A DNA stretch of 64,000 nt. Source: Euborellia annulipes (Eukaryota; Arthropoda; Insecta; Dermaptera; Anisolabididae). Below, piece after piece: positions 57,440 through 64,000 of the stretch (position 1 is its first letter; every line of letters starts with the position of its first letter). Location: the NCBI GenBank assembly GCA_023213315.1, contig JAKCPI010009310.1, forward strand, positions 1 to 64,000, in the 5' to 3' direction. The notes below the pieces were generated by a model. The model ran no database searches and was not told where the DNA came from. It saw only the letters and a list, made by a program, of their open reading frames with translations. Made by a program: the position numbers and the translations under genes.

Positions 57440-58600
57440 ATAATTATATGTGAAAAAACTAATTTTTTAACTCGAATGTTAAAAGTGTTCTTTATTATAT
57501 CGATGATTTCTATCTATCACATAAGTTTGCAAGTTGATTAGAAGTAAAGCAACCGGCCCCTAGACCGATGAATTATTGAGTTCTCTTTCTTTATAGATAA
57601 TAAAAATTAATTTAATTAATATTTAATATATTTTTATTCAAGTTCTCTAAATTTTAAAAGAATTATAATTGTACCCTGCGTGATACACGAATATCGTTTT
57701 CGCTGATATATTTTTAGAAGATAACAATTTAGGGTGGGCCTCTGAACAGTTTAACTCTTTAATAGCTTTAAAGTTAAACGTATTAAACGAGAATCATTCT
57801 ATTAAAAATTAATTGATTATCATTTTGTTTTGCCTCTAAAAAAAAAAAATTCATATTATTTACTAAAAGCGTATAAAGATTATAAAAGAGTTAATAAACG
57901 TAAAATCTGCAAAATCACTTTTTTTAAATATTGTAATAAGCTTATCTTTTAAAAATATCTTTTAATAGAAGGCATTTTTCTTTATCCCCTAAATCCACGA
58001 TGTAAGGCAATCTCTTGAAAGCTATTTGGTTGCCTATATTCAAGGGGTTTTATCTTGTCATTTTCTGATAATTCTTTATAACCTAGTTTAAAAAAAAGGA
58101 TTCCCTTAGAATTCCATTAAATTTAGAAATATATAATGGATTAAAGATAAAATATTATCACAACTACTATATAGTCCAATAATTCTCAATAATTTGAATA
58201 AATACTTATCTTCCTTACATTTTCAATATTGGATTATCAAATTTTTAAGTCTTTTTCGGCCCTCCCAAATGACTTAAATAACTATCTCTGACCCCTAATA
58301 CATATATTATTAAAATACATAATGGCGTGAGTTGCCGAAAAGACTGTATATGTGTAACTCTCAATATTCTCTTATCACTTGTTATAGAACGGTAAAAAAA
58401 AAAACAAACAGCTCTAGTAATTTCTCATGGAGTGAGTTTAGAAATTTTTTTTTTGAAAAATATGAGAAGTGGAGTATTGTTCTCAATAATTTGAATATTC
58501 CAAAAATCCATTAAGTCTATTTTCGCTCATTTTGTTTCTTAAATATATTTTAACCATCTTAAGTATTTTAAAGTAGCGCTCGTTTTCTCTTACCTCTCTC
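57440..58600. other. AT-rich intronic stretch, nothing recognised
   Basis: No feature supported. Confidence 0.4.
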
Positions 58601-58735
58601 TTAAACACTGAAGCGTGAAAATAAGCTTTTAATCAAAATCGATAAAAAAAAGTACTAGTACTTTAGTGAAGTTCTTTTTCAGTTTTTTTTTCCGATTTTC
58701 TCAAAATTCGCTCCAACGATTATGCCGACACAAAA
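58590..58735 (+). repeat. PAL1 fragment, internally deleted
   Basis: AAGTACTAGTACTTTAGTGA and CTCAAAATTCGCTCCAACGA are joined directly to GCCGACACAAAAAAT. The part between them is missing. Confidence 0.6.
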
Positions 58736-59034
58736 AATTTAAATTTAAAGTCGAAATAGAGGCTGTTATTTGTTCTAAATCACAAATATATAAAATTTCA
58801 CAATTTTTTAAGCATTACTTTCACTATTTCTATGATTTACAGATTTAAAAAAAGAAAGTGACTGTGTATAATACTTTTTATGAGGGGGCACTTGTTTTCA
58901 TGCATAATTTTAGAAAGAAATACCTAATAAAGCAAGAGTTTAAACATCTAATGTTATGAAACGAAAAAATGTATTTTTTTAGGGGGTCACTTTTTAAAAT
59001 TTCTCCTCTTTTTTATTTTTTAAAATTTATTTTG

Positions 59035-59165
59035 AGGTTTTTTCGACATCTAAACCCTTTTAGATCCCATCCCTATTTATTTCAAATGATTGGTAGCCAA
59101 TTCATTTGAAATAAATTTTTTTTTCGCTTGGATCCGGAAGCGAACCTGGGATTCCCCTCTTTTGT
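59035..59165 (-). mobile_element. SINE-B copy
   Basis: Minus strand GAATCCCAGGTTCGCTTCCG, followed by the TTTCAAATGAATTGGCTACC body and TGGGATCTAAAAGGGTTTAG. Confidence 0.6.
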
Positions 59166-59262
59166 TTTTGAACCACTCAAAATATTTATCTGAATTCTTC
59201 AAAAAAAATTCATTAAAAAAAATCAATCCTCTCTCTAATTTTTTAAAATTTTGTTATTATAG

Positions 59263-59453
59263 GAAATGCTAAGACAGTTAGAAACGATAATTCCTCCCGG
59301 TTTGGCAAATTCATGCAAATCTGCTTCGATTCGCGTTGGCTGATTAAAGGCTGCATCATTCAAGATTATCTTTTAGAACAATCCCGGATTACCTTTCAAA
59401 GTAGTGCAGAACGAAATTACCATGTATTCTATCAACTAGTGGAAGCAGCCAAG
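59263..59453 (+). CDS. Myosin motor domain exon with switch I
   Basis: It completes the split glycine codon and reads [19 protein letters not shown], the switch I element that senses ATP gamma-phosphate. [20 protein letters not shown] and [20 protein letters not shown] follow, ending EAAK. The acceptor is ttattatag and the donor is gtaaat. All switch I residues expected of an active motor (N, S, S, R) are present, with no stop or frameshift. With the single carried-over base it makes exactly 64 codons. Third positions are AT-richer than in the previous exon. Confidence 0.97.
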
Positions 59454-59781
59454 GTAAATTTTTAATTAATCTTTTTTTACCCCATTATTTTTTCATTTTG
59501 GAAAAAGCCTCTTCACTTTCCATGGCTATAATTATATTCCCTTTAAGATAAAAAGATAGCTTCTTATCGATTATTTTTTTTTATAAAGCATGATTAATGA
59601 TTTTAAGCAAATTATAATCTTGATTTCCTTTTAAAGACACGAATATTTATTATAGAATATATACATCAATTAAGTTTTAAATATTATAATGATTTTTATA
59701 TTTTCTCTTCTTGAATAATTAATTTAAATAATAAGCAAAAGTGTTTGTTTATAAGGAATATTTAATTTTTTTTTCCTTTAG

Positions 59782-60000
59782 TCAAACCAAGAACTCTCTT
59801 CTCTTCTTCATCTGACTCCAAATACAGAATTTCAATACCTAAATCAGGGAGGATGTCTTAAAATTGAAGGTGTGAGTGACGCCACCCGTTTCGACTCTCT
59901 TCGTCTTGCCTTTAACGTTCTTCATGTTCCTCCTGAAATGTGCGAAGGCCTACTTAAAGTGCTCTCTGCTATCCTTTGGCTGGGAAATGTCCAATTTGAG
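59782..60000 (+). CDS. Myosin motor domain exon (upper 50 kDa region)
   Basis: Seventy-three codons in phase 0 run from SNQELSSLLHLTPNTEFQYL through NQGGCLKIEGVSDATRFDSL to LKVLSAILWLGNVQFE. The LSAILWLGNVxFE helix is a standard landmark of the myosin upper 50 kDa subdomain. The acceptor is tttccttttag and the donor is gtgaat. The intron before it is only 328 bp (59454-59781). Nothing is broken or missing relative to other myosin heads. Confidence 0.96.
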
Positions 60001-60490
60001 GTGAATATTATTCTAATTTAATGTTACATTGAGCTAGGAGTGGTATCCATTTAGAATAAAAAAAACTTTATCCAATAACTTCTTTGTTTTTTAAGGGGAC
60101 GTAAAAGCTAAAGCTGTTCACTTATTATTGTTTAGAGAAGGTATTCAGAAAGCTTTTGGAACTCTTTCAATTAACTATTTTGTCCGTTTTTTAAACAGTT
60201 TATTATTTTTTTTTTAAATTTATTTAATTAATAATAGATAGATAATAATAATAATTTTTTCATTTCTAAATTAAAATTTTCACATTTTAATAGTTGTATT
60301 TTCTATCATCGATCAGGGCTTTTTAAAGTAGTGATCATCGGCCCTCTAGGGGGCTAATAGATTACCCGCAGGGGGGCCGCGAAGAGTCCCAAATGTAACA
60401 ACACACTAATGGATTTGTATCGTTTTGTCTGAATTTAAAAAATAAAATTCAACTTCGACTTCAAAAAGTTCAAGAAGCACTGTTCTAGAT

Positions 60491-60976
60491 CAATGCTTCT
60501 TAAATTTCGTGAAGTCGCGGCCCCCCTATTTTATTTTTTTAAATTCAGACAAAACGATACAAAACCAAATTTTAAATACTCCCAATTATATTTTCTAAAT
60601 TTTATAATTAAAATCCAAATAACCAATGAAGTACGTGGCTGTTGATTTACATACAAGGAAGGAAGTAGGAGCAGCCAAAAATTAAAGCCTCCGATTTTAT
60701 TACAATTAATGAGGGGTTTCGAGAAAACTTTATTTTCTCATCATCAGTCTTTAAAATTCTCATTAATTGTAATTCAGTCTTTAAAATTCTCATTAATTAT
60801 AATAAAATTGGAGGCTTTAATTTTTGGCTTCTCCTGCTTCCTTCCTTGTATATAATCCAAATATTTAAACTTAATTAACAATAGTAATTTATTTGTTAAA
60901 TTTTCGACTACAAGCGACCCTCCTGCGGGTAATCCATGGCCCCCTAGGGGGCCGCGGCCCACTATAAGAAGCATTG
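60491..60976. mobile_element. hAT-like MITE with perfect target duplication
   Basis: Ends CAATGCTTCTTAAAT and, inverted, CAATGCTTCTTATAG. Identical 8-mers TTCTAGAT lie at 60483-60490 and 60977-60984. Subterminal GGCCCCC words. It contains the foldback at 60655-60845. A related partial copy lies just before it (about 60314-60482). Confidence 0.85.
60655..60845. mobile_element. Foldback with hammerhead-like motif, nested in a MITE
   Basis: Arms AAGGAAGGAAGTAGGAGCAG / CTCCTGCTTCCTTCCTT with AAAATTAAAGCCTCC and its complement. Minus strand 60705-60755: CTGATGA, stem II TGAGAAAA/TTTTCTC, GAAACCCC, with stem I TTTAAAGA/TCATTAAT mostly paired. Confidence 0.7.
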
Positions 60977-61195
60977 TTCTAGATAAAATCAATTAATTAT
61001 GGCAATATTTTAATTAGTCATAAAAAATTTTAAAAATTCTAATAAATTTAGTTCATTAAAAAAAAATTCATTAAAATGTCTAAACTATTTGAGAGAGAAA
61101 TTTAGATGTTACTCCTTCTTACTCTTAAGATACATTTTTAAAATTTAAATAATTTATTGAGAAATTTATTATTTTTAATTTTTTTTTTTTTTTAG

Positions 61196-61360
61196 GATGT
61201 TGATGGAGAACGCTGCCAATTAACAATAAAAGATAAACAAGTATTAAAAACAGTCGCTGATCTCCTCGGCTTGCAGCTCGACGATGTTGTACAAGTCGCT
61301 CTACTTAGGCAAATTAATGTTAGAGGAAATATCACCGAAATCCCCCTTAAACTTCAAGAG
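61196..61360 (+). CDS. Myosin motor domain exon (between upper 50 kDa and switch II)
   Basis: Fifty-five codons in phase 0 read DVDGERCQLTIKDKQVLKTV, then ADLLGLQLDDVVQVALLRQI and NVRGNITEIPLKLQE. This is the usual variable stretch in which the motor samples cellular state before the HO helix; LLGL and the L..R....G....I.L pattern fit. A long T-tract ending in ttttag forms the acceptor, and gtaact is the donor. The following intron is 87 bp, the shortest here. Confidence 0.94.
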
Positions 61361-61447
61361 GTAACTTACTCTAGAAACTAATAGAACAAGTTAATTGCCT
61401 AGTAATTAAGGGATTATAATACTTACTTGTTGTCGAATCTTTTTAAG

Positions 61448-61690
61448 GCAAAGGAGAATCGACATGCAATGTCTAAAGCTCTCTATTCCCGAGCATTTGC
61501 TTGGCTCGTCAATCATATCAATCTCTGCACAAATCCAGGACAAGATGCCACGCGTTTTCTTGGTGTTCTCGACATTTTCGGTTTCGAAAATTTTGCATCA
61601 AATTCATTTGAACAATTATGTATTAACTATACAAATGAAAAATTACATAAATTTTTCAATCATTATGTCTTCGCACTTGAACAAGAAATC
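61448..61690 (+). CDS. Myosin motor domain exon with switch II and relay helix
   Basis: Eighty-one codons in phase 0 begin [20 protein letters not shown], the HO helix. They continue with [20 protein letters not shown], which holds the switch II motif DIFGFE, and then [20 protein letters not shown] with LEQEI, the start of the relay helix. These residues couple nucleotide state to lever-arm movement, and all are intact. The acceptor is ttttaag and the donor is gtaagt. An overlapping + frame ORF at 61464-61694 is a shadow. Confidence 0.98.
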
Positions 61691-61879
61691 GTAAGTTTTT
61701 GAAAACCTTTTATTTTTTATATATTAATTTAATCAAAAAAATTTTCTTAACATACAATTAGTAGTAGTAGATTCAAAATGCTTGGCTCTTTTCTAATATA
61801 ATTAATTAATGGGTTAAATATTTATACGCGCATTATAAATAATAATTTCAAGGCAATCCCCTCCTCACACTCCACCCCT

Positions 61880-62062
61880 GTGGCAGTGAGGTTAGAGATG
61901 TTGACAAATGTCAATATTGATCATATAAAAGCCAGGAAGGACCCCAGGTAGTATGATGTATTTATTTGGGAAACAAATGGTATAAATGCCTGGACCCCAA
62001 TATATTAATATATATAGTAATTTATATTAAGTATCATTTAGTCCAAATAGCCTAAGATGCCG
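61880..62062 (+). mobile_element. SINE-A, diverged
   Basis: ATGTTGACAAATGTCAATA and GGACCCCAGGTAGTATGATG, then GGTATAAATGCCTGGACCCC and AGTCCAAATAGCCTAAGATG, correspond to the family at 12660-12850. The next element starts right after it. Confidence 0.55.
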
Positions 62063-62065
62063 AAA

Positions 62066-62463
62066 GGTGCGCGTCTCGAGGTGCTGATTTTGAGAGATTC
62101 CAGCGGCCACGATTTTGAAGCTGTCGACCTCAAATTTTTTTAAAATTAAAGCTATTTAAAATATCTACAACTTATAGAAGCCCTTTTTTTGATTTTCGAA
62201 AAAAATTTTTTTTTTAGATTAATCACATTAAATAAAAAATATTTTAAAAAAATTCGGTCTATAGGCCTATCTTATAGATAATTAAATTAGTATTCATTGT
62301 GTTAAAGAATAATTAATTTTTTGCCTTTAATTAATTTGCTGAAACCTTTCAAATGAAATGGATTAAAGTGCTTGTTTCCCTATGGGCAGAACTAACGCCA
62401 TCTCTTGCCTCCTAGAGTAACCAGCTTCTGAATCGGCTAGTAACGGTTTTTTGAGACGCGCCC
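62066..62463. mobile_element. MITE related to the 31915-32309 element
   Basis: GGTGCGCGTCTCGAGGTGCT at left and TTGAGACGCGCCC at right. The interior follows the other copy closely (CAGCGGCCACGATTTTGAAG, AACTAACGCCATCTCTTGCC) with scattered differences. TTAA is not preserved on the left. Confidence 0.8.
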
Positions 62464-63279
62464 TTTAAAAAAAGTTTCAAGGCAACGTCACATATATTTT
62501 CCGGCAGTCATTCTTCAAATACTGATCATGGCCAGTGTTGCTTAACTTCGGTAAGAAAATGAGAAAATATACTTGCAATACTTACTTTTTAAGCTCTTTT
62601 TCGAAATCATAAAAAATTCATTCATATTACGAACATCAGAATCCAAAAAGTAAAATTTACAATAAAAAAATCAATATTTTAAAATTATAATTACATAATT
62701 TCCAGAAGATTCACATTTTTAGGGGGGGGGGGGGGCGTCTCCAAAAGTTTCTGCCCCGTAGGCGAAAACAAAGCAAGGAACGGTCCTGTCTGTGTACGGA
62801 TGGTGCTGCTCTCTAGGTGGCAAAAAACTGAATTATAAAATGATCTAATTTTTGTCTTTTTGTGACATTTGCTTAGAAGATATTAGCAAATACAGTATTT
62901 AAATCAATAAAAACAGTGCTTTTACTATTATTCTTTTAACTCATTTTGATTTTAATTAAGCTTCAATTATTTATTTTAATTTAATTAGTCAAGATCTAAT
63001 TAAATAATTGTATAAAGTTCTGGAAGCAATAATATCCAACCTTTGCAAAGGTAAAGTTCTGAATGCTTTTTTTAATATTTCACCCATTATTTATTCATTA
63101 TAAAATAGCAAAGATGAATAAAATTTTCATTGATGTTAATTTTTTAATTAATTAATAATAAAAATATAAAAAAATTAACTTTATTTAATTTTTAACCTAT
63201 TACCTTTTTAGTTGGAGGGAAAGTGGTGAAGGTTTTACTTGAAACATAATTATAAATGTAAATTTTAATATATGTTTTA

Positions 63280-63430
63280 GGGTTTTGAATAATAGAAACA
63301 ATTAAATTTCTAATTCAATATATTTCGGGTTATTAGCCCATCTTCAGTAATTACAGACAGCTCATTTGTCAGTGGCTAATAACCCGAAATATATTGAGCT
63401 AGAAATCCAAATGTTTCTATCATTCAAAAT
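63280..63430. mobile_element. Foldback with hammerhead-like core
   Basis: Arms around TCAATATATTTCGGGTTATT and AATAACCCGAAATATATTGA. Minus strand: CTGAAGA, stem II TGGG/ACCC, GAAAT. Stem I is weak. Confidence 0.5.
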
Positions 63431-63824
63431 CTTGTTAAACGTCACATACTTTATATTAAAATTTCCATTTCTATTAGATTTTGTTGCACACATTAATAGT
63501 CTATTTCTTAAAAAAAAAAAAAAAAAAATAATAGAGTAGAGTCTTGCCTAAACGGGATGCCGGATTACCCAAAAGATATACAATTTATATCTAATACAAT
63601 ATTAATGCGTACATGTATATCTCTTGAAAAAATTTGTAATGACATTGTTTGTTAACTTACCCCTTTTTTTGCAATATCCCTTTTCAACTCGCCGGATTAC
63701 CCCGAGTATCGAAGTCCGAACTAGCAAGCAAGACTGTATTAAAATTAATCAATCTGATTGCAGTTTTCATGTGATTCATTTATATTTAAATTAATAAATA
63801 ATAGCATATTTTTTTCTTTTTTAG

Positions 63825-63950
63825 TATCGTCAAGAAGGAATAGAATTTGCACATATTCAATTTACGGATAACACAAGTTGTTTAGAACTTTTAGAAAAGC
63901 CTCCTCGGTGTGTTCTCAAATTGCTCAGCGAACAATGTCATATGCCCAAG
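63825..63950 (+). CDS. Myosin motor domain exon (relay to lower 50 kDa region), last in window
   Basis: Forty-two codons in phase 0 read [40 protein letters not shown] and PK. It continues directly from FALEQEI in the previous exon and includes the F.D....L.L.E.....L..L.E motif found after the relay helix in all myosins. The acceptor is ttcttttttag and the donor is gtatat. The gene runs off the right edge. Loop 2, converter, IQ motifs and tail are not in this window, so class assignment stays open. Confidence 0.96.
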
Positions 63951-64000
63951 GTATATTTATTATTTCAATGTCTTAAATTTAATTACTACTACCTAATTAT

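Larger units (their letters stand above)
53859..59262 (+). other. Myosin intron (5.4 kb, phase 1)
   Basis: GT-AG intron (gtactt ... ttattatag). It contains two related hAT-type MITEs in opposite orientation (54584-54792, 55090-55274), a tRNA-like repeat, a coding-like stretch at 56101-56334, a foldback (56985-57175) and SINE fragments. The rest is AT-rich sequence in which I see nothing definite. Confidence 0.85.
60001..61195 (+). other. Myosin intron (1.2 kb) filled by hAT-like MITEs
   Basis: GT-AG intron, phase 0. It holds a partial hAT-like copy (about 60314-60482), a second copy with perfect target duplication (60491-60976) and, nested in that, a hammerhead-bearing foldback (60655-60845). 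Confidence 0.8.
61691..63824 (+). other. Myosin intron (2.1 kb)
   Basis: GT-AG intron, phase 0 (gtaagt ... ttttttag). It contains a SINE fragment (61880-62062), a MITE copy related to the 31915-32309 element (62066-62463), a G-run near 62722, and a foldback (63280-63430). The remainder is AT-rich with nothing recognised. Confidence 0.8.

Overview
This is AT-rich nuclear DNA from an animal. The only gene I can call with confidence is the motor domain of an unconventional myosin, split into seven exons on the + strand (22349-63950, open at both ends). The protein sequence, the short AT-rich introns beside one very long one, and the mix of tRNA-derived SINEs, hAT-type MITEs, Helentron-like elements and Penelope-type hammerhead motifs suggest an arthropod. 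A copepod-like crustacean is my guess, not a demonstrated assignment.

Layout. 1-22348: no exon recognised; repeats and low-complexity DNA, including SINEs, a hairpin-ended repeat called PAL1 here, MITEs, a non-LTR retrotransposon tail and a Helentron-like end. This is either an intron or the region upstream of the exons seen. 22349-22411: first visible myosin exon. 22412-53605: a 31.2 kb intron packed with mobile elements: a 0.63 kb direct duplication carrying a TTAA-flanked MITE, a Helentron-like element with an eight-copy tandem array, hAT MITEs with 8-bp target duplications (one nested in another), SINEs with 11-13 bp target duplications, foldbacks with hammerhead-like cores, and two long near-perfect palindromes. 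53606-63950: six more exons separated by introns of 87 bp to 5.4 kb, which also carry MITEs, foldbacks and SINEs.

The seven exons join in frame into 420 codons (1260 nt) covering the N-terminal half of the motor: the YTGTILVAVNPYK strand, the P-loop GESGAGKT, switch [10 protein letters not shown], the switch II segment DIFGFE, the relay helix and the following PPRCVLKLL region. Actin-binding loop 2, neck and tail lie beyond the window. The class is probably within the MyTH4-FERM group (VII/XV/XXII-like), but the tail that would settle this is absent.

The most interesting non-genic signal is a set of scattered foldbacks sharing the core CTGANGA - stem II - GAAAC. In several of them the flanking stem I differs in sequence but stays paired. 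This compensatory pattern suggests genuine type I hammerhead ribozymes of the kind known from Penelope-like elements.
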